A stretch of 64,000 nt of DNA, from the NCBI RefSeq assembly GCF_964340395.1, contig NC_135551.1, positions 8,661,379 through 8,725,378 of the forward strand, in the 5' to 3' direction. The stretch is from Glandiceps talaboti (taxonomy: Eukaryota > Hemichordata > Enteropneusta > Spengelidae). Below are positions 24,042 to 35,463 of this stretch, one piece after another. Under the pieces are notes generated by a model. That model saw nothing but the letters and a program-made list of their open reading frames with translations. It made no database searches and had not been told where the DNA came from. Numbering within the stretch: position 1 is the stretch's first letter; each line of letters begins with the position of its first letter. Position numbers and translations under genes: made by a program.

Positions 24042-24676
24042 GTAAGGGAATCATATTGATTAATCACAAATGATAAACTTAACATAGACACTGATGTGCT
24101 TGAGTTGTGACACCGGATTATGACTCGTACCATTCGTATGATAATATGGTAAAGTGTATTAGAAAAACGCACATTAGTTAACCTGACCAAGTTTCCTCTT
24201 CGTTCCCATGTCAAGATAGTTGCTGGCATTATTTAGAACACATTTCTTCTGGTGCATGAAAAACACAAGAGTGTCAATGTGCGACTATATGGAATGGAGA
24301 AAGATCGTCGGGCACAATCTTCAGTTATATTACGACAGAACCTTGCCAAATTACATAAAGACCAGTTGTTCTACATCCATGTATTAAAGTATACAGCAGC
24401 AATGCTTAGGTAGATACATGTTATATAAACGAACCTGGCGCTTTGAATTGTCTCCGATGTTAAACTTTGATTGACACGTATGATTTATTGCGTCATAAAA
24501 GTCATTGGTGGTATTTTAATTATATTTAAATGTATTAACATTACGTAAAGGTTAACAGGTGGTCGTCTCAATTAGCATAGGTGACCTGTATATAAGGATG
24601 CCACGTCAGAGACTCTCGTTGCCATTCTGATTTTTGCTCCTCGTGTGTCATTTTGTGAAAATTGCGGTTTTCGAAA

Positions 24677-25252
24677 ATGGAGTTCGATGGTGATAAGCGA
24701 AAACCTCCTCAATGCAAGACTTGCAAGAGACCAGTCAAAGGACATGATGGTCCAACTGGAGAAGCCTGCAAGTTTGGAATAGATATTGGTGTAAAACAGG
24801 AAAGTCATTGGTCACTGATAACACCTCCAATTACAGTAATTATATGATATCTATACACGCAACTAAAGTAAATGAAAAATCGCACAAATTCACACGAAGT
24901 GATCAATAAACAATTTTCGTTTAGGCCAAAACCATCGAAGTTTGTTTATTGACTGTGTGTTATATCATGCGATGGTTCCTAAGGAAAATGCATCTTTCTA
25001 TTCTTAATAGATTTAAACCAATCTTTCTCTTTACTACAGATGATGTTAGAGGAATGTGTTGAATACAGAGGAAGAAATACATTTGTGGAACTTTGTACAG
25101 ACATGATGTCTGTTAAAGAAGAGAACATATATTCACCAGAATGGTGGACAGAAGAATTGAATAACCTGATAATGATTCTCGCTTATAGACTAATATTAAA
25201 ACCGAAATCTAGAGATCAAGTTCTTAAAATGAACCACAAAGGACACACATGA
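24677..25252 (+). CDS. Small spliced ORF with Cys/His motif (candidate)
   Basis: Exon 1 begins at the ATG at 24677 and encodes CKTCKRPVKGHDGPTGEACKF, a C-x2-C-x5-H-x7-C pattern resembling a zinc knuckle. A second open segment begins at 25040 after a clean acceptor (ctttactacag) and encodes VELCTDMMSVKEENIYSPEWW before a stop at 25252. The donor of exon 1 is not clear (candidates lie near 24790). I cannot name the family. The short tail and early stop suggest either a small gene, an alternative 3' end of the locus continuing at 28.3 kb, or a pseudogene. Confidence 0.35.
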
Positions 25253-25709
25253 AAGAAATTGGAGGGAACACATCACCCACAGTAATGCCTTCAATCTCCA
25301 TTTGAAGGGACACTAGCCTGATGAAATATTTTTCCAACATCAGCTTTTATATACTTTTATTGTTTTCGTATGTCAAGGGATATCTTCATCAAATAAAGAT
25401 GTTAGTATTATCATTTTCCATGTTGTCTATGTATACCTTGGTTTGTGTATGAGAGCACTGGTTAGTTTGACTGTCTTGTGAGTGTAAAATATTGGTCGAG
25501 TTTGAAAATATTTAGTTTAGTGTTCAGATTCCACTTTTTTTTTTGAAACTGCATGTGGGATATGATGCAGGAATGAATGATACGATGATAAGAGCTTTGT
25601 TATATGTTAATTAAACATCTACTGGTAAATAAAGTAAACATTATTATTTCTGTGAACAACATCCTATGAAAAGGTCAACAAAATGACACCATTTAAGGTC
25701 TTAGTTTTT
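25253..25709. other. Non-coding spacer
   Basis: Contains an AATAAA-type signal near 25395 that could end the 24677-25252 transcript. Otherwise AT-rich with no recognised feature. Confidence 0.35.
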
Positions 25710-25734
25710 GTGTTTACCTCAATCGGTGAAGTGT

Positions 25735-26600
25735 CGCAGATCCATAAGACTAGGACAACACCATACATACCTTCTGACAATGGGCAAGTTGAGTGCTTTA
25801 ACCGGACGCTCATGGATGCAGTGAAGTGTTTTTTTTAGCAAATCTCAGACAGATTGGGATATGTACTTGCAACAGATGCAGGGGCACTGAGGTCATGTGT
25901 TAATAGGAGTACTGGCTTCACACCAAATAAATTGATGTTGAGTCGTCAGGTCAACCAGCCTGCAGACCCTGTATTCGATATCAAGGAGGAGGACACTGAC
26001 TCCCCTCAAGGTCATGGCCAATATATCACTGACAGTGACTGACCTTGAGCGCACATGAAGTTGCATACATCACATGAATATACAAGGTCCACTCTGAAAT
26101 CATCACAGGAGAGAATGAAAGGGGATTGTGATTTGAAGGTAAACATGCATCTATCCATATAAGGAAGGATGTCTATATCATCGAATCTACAACAACAAAG
26201 TATAAGTCATGTAAACTAAGTCAACCCTGGAAAGGCCCTAGGCTAATCATAACTCCATACTTATATAAGGTTAAGTTCCAGCATGCTATCGTGACAGCCA
26301 ACCATGACCTGATTAAGCAAAAGTCGAAACAAGCCCTCGTGGATCCCAAGATTCAAAAATAATCTTAATGAGCATGACCAGGTTAGGCCCTTAGTGTATA
26401 ATGCAAATGATACTGTGTTGTATTGCACAGACCAGTTAGATGCCTTCTCTATAACTATAGAGATCTATACTGGGGAATTGGGAGAACCCCCTTCTTTTGT
26501 TTCATATGTAATTGAAATGCGAGACCACATGAAACGTATGAGGGAACTTGCAAATCGCAATTTGGTAGAAGCACAGGAAAATTAAAAAAAAAAAAACTTG
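25735..26600 (+). pseudogene. Gypsy-type integrase remnant
   Basis: Integrase would join element DNA to the host genome. The visible block IHKTRTTPYIPSDNGQVECFNRTL (split across stops) is the end of the DDE core, where the third acidic residue is the Glu of GQVE. It is followed by STGFTPNKLMLSRQVNQPADPVF and, further on, KYKSCKLSQPWKGPR, which resembles the C-terminal 'W.GP' segment. A helical piece around 26470-26580 (PPSFVSYVIEMRDHMKRMRELA) is also integrase-like but appears after that C-terminal segment, so there is either a local rearrangement or overlap of two decayed copies. Stops break every frame. Confidence 0.65.
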
Positions 26601-26739
26601 CGTCAGCAATGTTTTTTGAGTGAACTGATTCAATCTGATGATGATAATGAAACTTGTAAAGTGAATGTCAATATGAAACCCCAGTTTGTCCTGCAAGGGT
26701 GGGAACAAGTTACCATATCAAGTGATTTAAGTGTACAAC

Positions 26740-27850
26740 TAAAGCAGGAAGCCGTGAATTTGCTGATAGAATAACTTTTCAGATGTCCCTGATGAAACTG
26801 ACTTGATTGAGCATAGTGTAATATAACCAGTACTGAGATTCCCATTTACGAGAAATCATATCGACTACCGCCCACAAATAAATATGTTGTTAAACAGGAA
26901 TTAAATAAAATGATTACCGCTGGTATCATTCAACCCTCACAAAGCCCTTGGGCTTCACCAATTGTGTTAGTACCAAAGAAAGAATGGTCTATTCGCTCTT
27001 TAGGGTACCGAAAATTAAATGGGATAACACAATTTGATCCATAATCAAGTTGGGCAACCACAAAATATGTTTCCCAAACTTAGGAAAGGGATATTGGCAA
27101 ATACCCTTAGATAAATATGCTAGGGCCGTCAGCCTTCAGTACGCCATGGGGAGTATTTGGATACGTGGTAATGTCATTTAGAATGCAAAGTGCACCTGCA
27201 ACCTTTATGCGTCTTATGGACAAAGTTTTGACAGGGTGTGAATCATTTGCAAGGGCTTACTTTGATGACATCAGTGTACATAGTGTACATATAGTGAGAT
27301 GGTCATCTTGTAGAATTTCAGGCGGTTTTTGATTAAGTAGGGACTGCTAATCTCACTTTAAGACCTGATAAGTACTTCATAGGTATGTCAAAGGCTAAAC
27401 TTTTGTGTCACGTTGTGGAGAATGTAACAATAGAGGCAGATTCGGAAAAGGTCACACCCATCAATAGTTTCCCAAGATCTATCTCAAAGAAGGATGTTCG
27501 CTGTTTCTTTTCGTTTGGCAGGATAGTAATTCAAAATATAAATCTTATTTTTTTAGTGTAGCAAGTCCTCTAATAGACTTGACAAAGAAAGGAAATCCAA
27601 GCTGTATAGTTTGGAATCAAAAGTGTGAAGTGCATTTAGCACTTTGAAGGAAGCCATGATGACTGAACCTGTTCTGGCAAGCCCTGATTTCATTGAGAAA
27701 TTCTTGTTCAGACAGATGATTCTGACAGGGGTATTGGCACAGTCCTAAGCTAAATAGGGGGAAAAGCACCCACTGATGTACCTAAATACCAGAGAGGAAA
27801 TTTCCCCGATTATTGAGAAAGAATGTCTTGCCATAGTGTGGACACAAACA
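26740..27850 (+). pseudogene. Gypsy-type RT and RNase H remnant
   Basis: The blocks SYRLPPTNKYVV and MITAGIIQPSQSPWASPIVLV mark the start of a Gypsy reverse transcriptase. AFSTPWGVFGYVVMSFRMQSAPATF and ARAYFDDISVHS (catalytic YFDD near 27260) follow, and the intact open frame covers 27117-27332. Further on, VHLALKEAMMTEPVLASPDF and IEKECLAIVW are RNase H-connection and RNase H motifs. Sequence similarity stops at about 27850. Multiple frameshifts and stops rule out activity. Confidence 0.8.
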
Positions 27851-28329
27851 TTGAACTGAGAACCAAAGACAACATAGTAAATAAGACGTATGTGAGCTTC
27901 AAAGGAAATTTAATTAGCCTTTTGTTTAGTTAATGGATACAGGTATGCAAACATATAAATCCTTTATAATAAACAGGGAATTAATTTGATAGTGAATTTG
28001 TATAATCATATATCTTTAGCCAATTATGATCCAGTGTGGGTTCAAGCGACTTTTTTATCTAATGACATGTAGAGGGCTGCAGCACAGATGATTTATGGGA
28101 AATGGGGTATGATACAATTGACTTGTGATCTGTAAGTTTTAGCAGATTTGGTGTGAGAGCTGAAAGAGCTCAATAATTCTACATCTCCTTATGTGAGAAG
28201 TTCTTTGTACGTGTCCATGTAATCTGTGTATTCGCACATAGATTAACAGGTATTACTGTACAGACAGCGACAAACGACTATATAAACTAAAGTATGTTTT
28301 CTATTGTTTTTTTCACACATTGTCTTTAG
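27851..28329. other. Spacer, likely intronic
   Basis: AT-rich with no recognised feature. It ends in a pyrimidine tract (ttgttttttt...tgtctttag) that serves as acceptor for the exon at 28330. Confidence 0.4.
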
Positions 28330-31179
28330 ATGCTGTTAAAAAGATTGTTTCCAATGTGGTGGAAAAAATTGACGACTCTGTTGAGCAAATAATAGGCAAT
28401 CAACAGATGTTTATGGAACACCTGGAGGAAAAAATTGATAAATTAATTTCTGAAAGAGTAAATAAAGGCATCAGTGAAGTCAGAAGTGTAAGAACACCAA
28501 CAGAACTAAGTGTAAGTACTACATCTATATCATAGGTTCTGATTTACTAAGTTGTTGTTCTGTACTGGCACATCATTAGCCATGTTCACACAAACACTAA
28601 GGAAGTGTACACACCATCTGCATTGCAGTGCATATATTTTTATACACTTGTATAAACAGTATATACTAAAATTGAAAGTTTTTAATTTTATTCATTTCTT
28701 CCAAACATTGCTGCCAAACCTACAGGTGGCATACATTTTATGTACAGACGTGAAGAAAAATATAAATTGTTTTGTCATGTATCTGAGCAAGTGCACTGTC
28801 TATTATGGCTTATTGATCATTTCTATGTCCAGTTTTTAAAAGGACCATGAATTTTATAGAGAAATTCAATTTTGTTTTAAAAACTTTGTGTTATAGATGG
28901 CATTGAAGAACCTGTGCAAGTAGGAGAATTTTTCTTTTAATCCTGAAGAAGGGTAAGTGTTAATTGTATTGTTACCATTGAAGTTAAAGACTATGTTTAT
29001 TTGAATTAACTACTGTCTTGTGCTAAGGGGAAAAGGTGAAGTGTTTTCAACAGCATTCATCAATGGTGGTGACTCCTTCTCATGCTTCAGTCTTTCGTGT
29101 TACTTTGTTTAGTACTATGGGATACATATGCACACCGTGACATGATTTAAAAAAAAAGTTAATTGCACCAAAGATGTGGATTTTGGGTCACTTCTATTTC
29201 TTTTATGATGCAGTCTACAATGGTTACCGGGTGGCCATTTTGTAATGATCTTAATATGTGCAAAGTCATTAAACAGACACAGCAGCTGGTGTGTTATAAA
29301 AATTTATGTTGGAACCCATTTAGCTGAAATTTCGGGGGGTTTCCGTGATTGGTGATAAAGTATCTTTCGTGACATAGTGATACAATTATGATTCTAAAAT
29401 GTGCGTTTTTGGTCAAACATTTAAATTGAAAAACTTCTCCAAAGGATCTGAATTTTGGTGGAAATGTTTCTGTTTGTGTGTGTGAATCTGTTTGCATGTA
29501 CAAATGAAGATTAGTTATCAAGACTGTAATGAATATAAAGTGGAAAAAATGAGCAGTTTTATTTTTATTTTTTTTGGGGGGAGGGGGGTGAATCCATGAA
29601 ATCTCAGTGAAATCAGTTGTGATACATTGACTGTTGGTACCAATTTTCATTATTCATATACACATCCAAAGTTAGTGGTGACAGTAAACAATCCATGTAT
29701 TTTGCTTAGCCTGCAAAGCTGTACTGTTTTTGATGATATTTTTTCTCTTGTGTGGCAGAATTCAGTCCACCCAGAATAGTCAAATAAGATCTACCCTAGT
29801 TGACACGCTGCAATCCAAGTATGGAAGCCAATACTCGGCGGTAGAGTATAGTGGTAAGTTAAGCACTTCAATATAAAACTCAACCAGTATGTGCAGCAAT
29901 TTTTTTTACATTGTCTGTTTTAAGTACATACAAACTTCCCTTTAAAAAGAAGATTATGAGTAATCTGTACAATTGCATGACATTCAAACTGATGTATTCA
30001 GCATTATGTTTCAACAACCATTACCGGGACATGGAATGTTTGTATTTTGGGATTACTTGCCAAGGCACCACAAAGTCTGTACCCCAAAACATATGCAACA
30101 TAGGGTCCAGGGATTCATACCTTTAGTACCTTTAATAATAATCATCAAAAATTTTACAGGATATTTTTTTGTATTATGTTAGATATATACAATTACATCA
30201 TTTCAAAGGGAGAAAAACAAAACAAATAGTGATCACTTGTAAATCTTGTTTTCAGTAGCAGTCAAAAGAAGATACGACACAGACCGAGTGCGATTTCGGG
30301 AAAATGAGAATGTTAACTTTGGGAAAGAACAAAAAGAAAGAAGAAAGAAGAGAAGCAGACAGTACAAGGTAAATAATTGTCACGAAAGATTTCTGCATTA
30401 CAATTTGTTACTATGAATTTCCATCCTTCCTTTGCTCACAAAGGTTTATGGTATGGTGTAGGAGGTGTGTGCACTAGTATTAATGGTTGTAATTTCTTAT
30501 TTTTGAATGAAATTGATAAATTACTTTCAGGCTACAGGCACCTACCCTTTCTAGGACCGGTCGACCAGGCCATGGCTTGGCCCTACACAAAAACTATGAT
30601 GTGAACCCATTGTTAGTGGTTACAAGATGATCTTCAGACAAAACTAAAAGTATACTCCCAGAACGAAAGAATAATCACAACTTTTATATATTTATGGCAG
30701 CATTGATGAAATTACAACTGAACATAGGATGATACTTTGCCTTTTGTACATCAAGATTACAATCTGTTAATTTAAATCTTATCACTGGAGGGATCATTCT
30801 TTTATTTTGGATACTAGTAATCTCTTCTGCCATTTACATTTCCTTATTTGTAACTCAATGAATCATTATTTTTTAAAAACAGATGATGAAAAGAAGAGAA
30901 GCAAAACTGGAGGAGGAAGAAAGAGAAATGTGGCAAAATGTCACTGCAGAACTTATGTCTGACGAGGAGATAGATCTTGATGGATCAGTGACTGTATTGA
31001 GACCACAGTGGAGAAGTAATGACTTTAACAGCCTGATTGACAAACTGAATAAGAGGTTAAAGGATTGTCCAAAAACAGGAAATTGTATGAAGAGAAGGGT
31101 TTACTTAGGACATTCTGAAAGAGCGAGGCCTTCCAGGCCCTACCATCCTACGTTTGTGAACCAGGAAAGAGAAAGCTAG
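28330..31179 (+). CDS. Spliced gene, uncharacterised family with WRS-type C-terminus
   Basis: Proposed exons are 28330-28511, possibly 28897-28954, 29759-29853, 30256-30368 and 30883-31179 (stop TAG). All have GT/AG borders, and the last three join in frame. The first encodes a coiled-coil-like segment (VVEKIDDSVEQIIGN, HLEEKIDKLISERVNKG). The next carry LVDTLQSKYGSQYS and a strongly basic stretch (EQKERRKKRSRQYK). The last encodes a charged helix and MSDEEIDLDGS...LRPQWRSNDFNSLIDKLNKRL. A similar 'MS.EE...DG...WRS' ending occurs in uncharacterised predicted animal proteins that I recall but cannot check. The role is unknown; basic and acidic blocks suggest a nuclear protein. The 28897 exon has an apparent indel and does not join the first exon in frame, so the copy may be a pseudogene. 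Confidence 0.55.
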
Positions 31180-31299
31180 AATAGGTTGCGTCCGTTAAAG
31201 TTATTACTTCTCCACTGAGGTCTCAATACAGTCACTGACATTTTGTGGGAACATACTCAGGGGGATTTGTAAATGGGATTTGTTTATGACACAATGATT

Positions 31300-31637
31300 T
31301 CTAAAAGAATATGCAAATTACGGCTAAAATGTGTCTTTTTTAGCACAACTGAACTAGTTCAGTAGTGCTATAGGGATCGAGCGGTGTCTGTCCGTCTGTC
31401 TGTGTGTGTGTGTGTGCACGACTTAAACTCACAAACCGCCAGCCCGATTGTCTTGGTATTTGGTGGGGACATTACTTGTGGTGTCTAGTTGGGAAATTGT
31501 TGAAATGAAAATGATCGCATTTGGGATGTGGATTTTTGGTCAAAAAACTTAAACTCCAAAACTACTGGGTAGATTGGCCTGAAATTTGGTGGGAACAATC
31601 ATAGGCATGATCTTATCAGGATTTGTTCATGGATTCT
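31300..31637 (+). repeat. Moderately repetitive-looking block before MULE 1
   Basis: Includes a short (GT)n run near 31402-31420 and 'ggtcaaaaaacttaaactccaaaactactggg', with 'atttggtgggaac' motifs occurring twice (near 31450 and 31590). A related arrangement ('ttttggtcaaac', 'tttggtgga') is seen around 29400-29470. It probably belongs to a dispersed non-coding repeat. No coding potential is evident. Confidence 0.35.
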
Positions 31638-31920
31638 AGGACAACTGCCCCCGGACAACTGCCCCCCGGACAATTGCCCCTGAAGGACAATTGCCCCCCG
31701 GACAATTGCCCCCGAAGGACAACTGCCCCCCGGACAATTGACCCCGAAGGACAATTGCCCCCCCCCCCCCCGGACAACTGCCCCCGAAGGACAACTGCCC
31801 CCCGGACTACTGCCCCCGAACGAAAAAGAAAACTAGTATTACAGATGTACGGGTTTGTCATTCATTAAAAAGTCACCGTCGGCAACTTACCGCCGCAACT
31901 TGCGTACATTATACTCACTA
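31638..31920 (+). repeat. MULE 1 left terminal inverted repeat
   Basis: The outer ~185 bp is an array of ~14-18-bp units GGACAA(C/T)TGCCCCC followed by CG or GAA, ending at about 31818. The inner ~100 bp is unique and runs through 'aactagtattacagatgta' to 'ttatactcacta'. The whole is the reverse complement of 35464-35767, apart from unit-number differences and a longer C-run at about 31756-31770. Confidence 0.9.
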
Positions 31921-32260
31921 CATTCACATGTTTTACTCTATTGTTATCTGTGATAATTGTTACCTCATTCATAAAAGTCCACATGATCATGATTTAACTT
32001 ACCGTCGCAACTTGCGTACATTATACTCACTACATTCACATGTTTTACTATATTGTTATCTGTGATAATTGTTACGTCATTCATAAATGTCGGCATGATG
32101 ATTTAACTTACCGCCGCAACTTGCGTACATTATACTCACTACATTCACATGTTTTACTATATTGTTATCTGTGATAATTGTTACATCATTCATAAATGTC
32201 GGCATGATCATGATTTAACTTACCGCCGTAATTCACATAATTTTCTGGAACATTCTTCTC
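31886..32260 (+). repeat. MULE 1 subterminal tandem repeats, block 1
   Basis: A unit of about 110 bp beginning 'acttaccgccgcaacttgcg' and including 'ttgttatctgtgataattgtta' is repeated about three and a half times, with starts near 31888, 32000, 32109 and 32220. The first unit overlaps the inner end of the left TIR. Subterminal repeats in DNA transposons often hold transposase-binding sites; that role is inference here. Confidence 0.8.
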
Positions 32261-33104
32261 CTCTTTTCAACCAGTAAACAATTCTCGACGTGTTTAAGTT
32301 ACACAAGTATTTAGTAGGTGTTTGTGTTTACGACTTAATACACAATAATTTACCACACTCTATAACCGATTATTGCACGCTGTTTAATTATGAATACAAT
32401 ACATGACAGAAGGCTCAGGGCAATTTATGTATTCCGCCAGTAAAGACATCAGTTGGACAACAATCAGTATCATATACAGGCATTGTGAGTCCTAGCCTAG
32501 CCTAGAGTTACATATACGGTAAAAGTATGGATAGTTCTAACGTTGCACTCTAGCACTCACACTCTCATACTCTCGTACGGGATCGTTCAGGTCCAAGTCG
32601 GGAATTAGTCACGACTGTGAAGAGATTTCGGCTTGCCAGAATCACCTACCCGAGTGCTCGTGTGCTTCTGGATGTTTTATTCTCACTTTAAGAATACTTC
32701 CAATACAATGGAATTTACACAACCACTAAATATAGAAAATCACACCATAAGATCACGCCATCATGAAAGTTATTATATACTTTTCTCTAACCAATCATGT
32801 GAATTTCGGTTACATCATGTTTGCCCAGATTCGTCATCGCCAGTCTATTTCTGACCTATGGCCTACAATGCCGAAATGTAGAATTTATTCCCACAATTCC
32901 GAAATACGATATTTTGGATCGTAACACAGGTGCAACAACATGGAACGACATCAAATAATATCAGGAAAGAACCAACACGACATAGTTTCAAGCGGTCACT
33001 TAAAGTGGATTTACTGAAAGAATATAATAGCATAGTTGGCATTCTTTACCGAACTTTCTTCTCATCACTTATAAAATGACTGGGATTGGGATTGGGGCTG
33101 GGAG
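32261..33104. other. MULE 1 interior without recognised gene
   Basis: Sequence between the two repeat blocks. It may contain the transposase promoter and a first exon with the start codon, which I could not identify. Short frames show no motif. Confidence 0.4.
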
Positions 33105-33365
33105 GGTGCGTTTAGTAACATTTGCACGTTTTACTCTATTGTCATCTGTGATAATTGTTATAAAAGTTGGCATCATACTTTAACTTACCGCCGTAATTCA
33201 CATAATTTATACTCACATTTGCACGTTTTACTCTATTGTTATCTGTGATTATTGTTATAAAAGTCGGCATGATGTAATTCACCTTATGTATATGCACGTT
33301 CTACAATATTGTCATCTGTGATAATTGTTATGACGTTTAACTTACCGCGGTAATTCACGCACTTT
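33105..33365 (+). repeat. MULE 1 subterminal tandem repeats, block 2
   Basis: Three shorter, diverged units share 'tctgtgataattgttat' (or 'gattattg'), 'cggcatgat' and 'aacttaccgccgtaattcac' with block 1. They lie just before the transposase. Their presence on the transposase-proximal side suggests the unit spread by slippage or recombination inside the element. Confidence 0.7.
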
Positions 33366-33443
33366 TTGAATTTTCACACCTAAATAACATATATTGCTTG
33401 CCAACCACCAACATAGTCACAGTGTTCTGTATCGTCTTGTCAG

Positions 33444-35217
33444 TCACTGTGGAGTTTGTTCGAAGCGAGAGAGGTAAAACCAAATTGATTTATGATGGCC
33501 ATGTCTATGTGAAACAGAAAGATTTAGCAAACCGGGTCGTTTCATACGAATGCTAGAGGCGTCGACATTTCAACTGTAAGGCCAAAGTAAAAGTTTGTGA
33601 CGATGAAGTAATTGGTACGGTAAATGAACACATCCATGCTGCAGATGTTCGACGCATAGAAGTTCTTAGAGTCAAGCAGCAAGTTAAGAGGAAGGCGACT
33701 GAAACAGAGGAGACAGAACAACAAATCATCAACCAGGTTGCGGAGACTATATCAGAAGGTTCTGCCACACAACTTCCACCTATTCGTCATATTCGTCGGT
33801 GTATTAGACGTTACAAGCAAGCTGCTGGTTCATCACATCCTGTTCCTTCAAATATAGCAGAACTGGAAATTCCAGAGGAATATAAGGTACATCATGTCAT
33901 TTTTTTAGAATTAATGGGCAAGTCTTTCATGCGTCAGAGAGCTGATCACTTATCGTCTTTATTTTTACGGAGTGTCTCCTGACACGCGCCGGTCAGGAGA
34001 CTCGGCCCCAAAAGATTTAATGTGTATACCTATGAAAATTTATCTTTGAAAAACATCCCCTTTTCTTCTTTTTTGTCTTTTGGTAATGGCAAATATATCT
34101 TCATGCGGGCTTCGCATGTCAGTAAATGCACACTTGATTGTGTGGATTTCTTTATATTTTATGAATGATACATTTAAGAATACACGAGTCCATTCCAAAT
34201 TGTATAACTGACACAATGGAAATTGAGTACCTACCCAATGTGATGGGTTAGGTTCCCCGTTGAACAGCTATTTTTTTCTGGTCTGATGTATACTGATATG
34301 TGACATTTTCTTCATTACAGAGAACCAGCGATGGAGAAGCATTTTTACTTTATGACAACGTACCCAGTGATCGACGTGTTTTAATTTTCTCAACGGCTCA
34401 GAATATGCGACTTCTTGAGAATTCAAGCGACTGGTTTGCTGATGGCACATTTAAAGTAGTTCCTGAACTCTTCTATCAACTATATACTGTCCATTCACTT
34501 AACTCGGGTCACGTTATTCCCTGCGTATATGCCTTGTTACCAGACAAACAACAAGCAACTTACAACGAAGTTTTTCGTCAGCTACGTGTTTTAAACCCTA
34601 ACCTGGATCCACAAACATTTCTCATAGACTATGAACAAGCAGCCAAAAATGCCATGGAAGCCGTTTATCCACGTGCTACAGTTAAAGGATGTTTCTACCA
34701 TTTGTCGCAGAATGTATATCGCAAAGTTGTATCAGAAGGACTTCAAACCTTGTACCAATCCGATGCCGATTTCGCCCTGTCTATTCGCATGTTGCCCGCC
34801 ATTGCGTATGTGCCTGAAGATGAAGTGATTGATACGTTTGAGACATTAGCTCAGAATATGCCAGATGATGCTGAGCAGGTAGTTGATTATTTTGAAAGTA
34901 ACTACATTGGAAGACCAAGACGCAACGGGCGACGACCCCCACGTTTCCCAATTACAATGTGGAACATGAATAGACGAGTCAACGACGAGTTACCAAGAAC
35001 CAACAACAATATAGAGGGATGGCACCGCAGAATGCAAGCCAACGTTGCTTCTCATCACCCAAATATATGGCGATTTCTCAATATTCTGAAACGTGAGCAG
35101 GCACTTAACAACGTCGTCATCAACCAAATGATTGCCGGTGAATCAGCGCAACCACAACGTCGACAGCTAGTATCAAGATTCCGCAGCCAGAATCCATGCA
35201 ATAGTGCAAGATTTTGA
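33444..35217 (+). pseudogene. MULE 1 transposase: FLYWCH exon plus MULE exon
   Basis: Exon 1 (33444-33886) encodes a FLYWCH-type zinc finger: VEFVRSERGKTKLIYDGHVY ... YEC ... FNCKAKV ... HIHAADV, with the expected F, L, Y, W/C, C and H spacing. A TAG stop at 33554-33556 interrupts it where the family normally has a coding residue. The intron is 33887-34320 (GTACAT...TTACAG). Exon 2 (34321-35217) is an intact MULE transposase core with WFADGTFKVV (first Asp), FLIDYEQAAKNAM (second Asp), GCFYHLSQNVYRKV (C-x2-H) and TNNNIEGWHRRM (catalytic Glu). The protein would bind the TIRs through FLYWCH and cut DNA through the RNase H-like fold. The start codon lies in an unseen upstream exon. One C-to-T type nonsense change is the only lesion I see. 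Confidence 0.85.
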
Positions 35218-35463
35218 AAATCGTCACGTGCTAGATTTTCTTCGGGGAATAGCCCACAATTTACAGTTTTAAACACTGGCTGATCATGATAAACCGAGCC
35301 GAGTCACCATTTACTGTCACCAAAGTCTTACGAGAATGTACATTCTGAGTCTCAATATTTTTTCTACTTTTGACTCGTTTTCTATCTTGTTACCCGTATA
35401 TTTTGTATTGAACTGATAATAAATAAATCTTTTCCAGTAAAAAAATGACTTCGTGTTTGTGTT

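Larger units (their letters stand above)
25710..27850 (+). mobile_element. Decayed Gypsy-type element with integrase before RT
   Basis: Fragments of a Ty3/Gypsy-type polyprotein lie on the plus strand in the order integrase (about 25710-26600), reverse transcriptase (about 26740-27330) and RNase H (about 27520-27850). Usual Gypsy order puts integrase last. An inverted order with Gypsy-like sequence is known for the Gmr1 group described in deuterostomes, and this arrangement matches it. Numerous stops and frameshifts are present and no LTRs were found. The fragment sits between the 25.25-kb and 28.33-kb coding exons, so it may lie in an intron of that locus. Confidence 0.65.

Noticed and set aside
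24240-24410. A ~60-codon frame (LYGMEKDRRAQSSVILRQNL) as a further exon after 23949-24041
   Set aside because: The available acceptor does not keep frame with the preceding exon and a competing frame is equally open; not enough to call.
31616-31868. Pro/Gly-rich open frames and a CRISPR-like repeat appearance in the GC-rich arrays (also 35463-35809)
   Set aside because: The repeats are contiguous minisatellite units without unique spacers and form the inverted ends of a DNA transposon; the frames exist in several phases because units are multiples of or near three.
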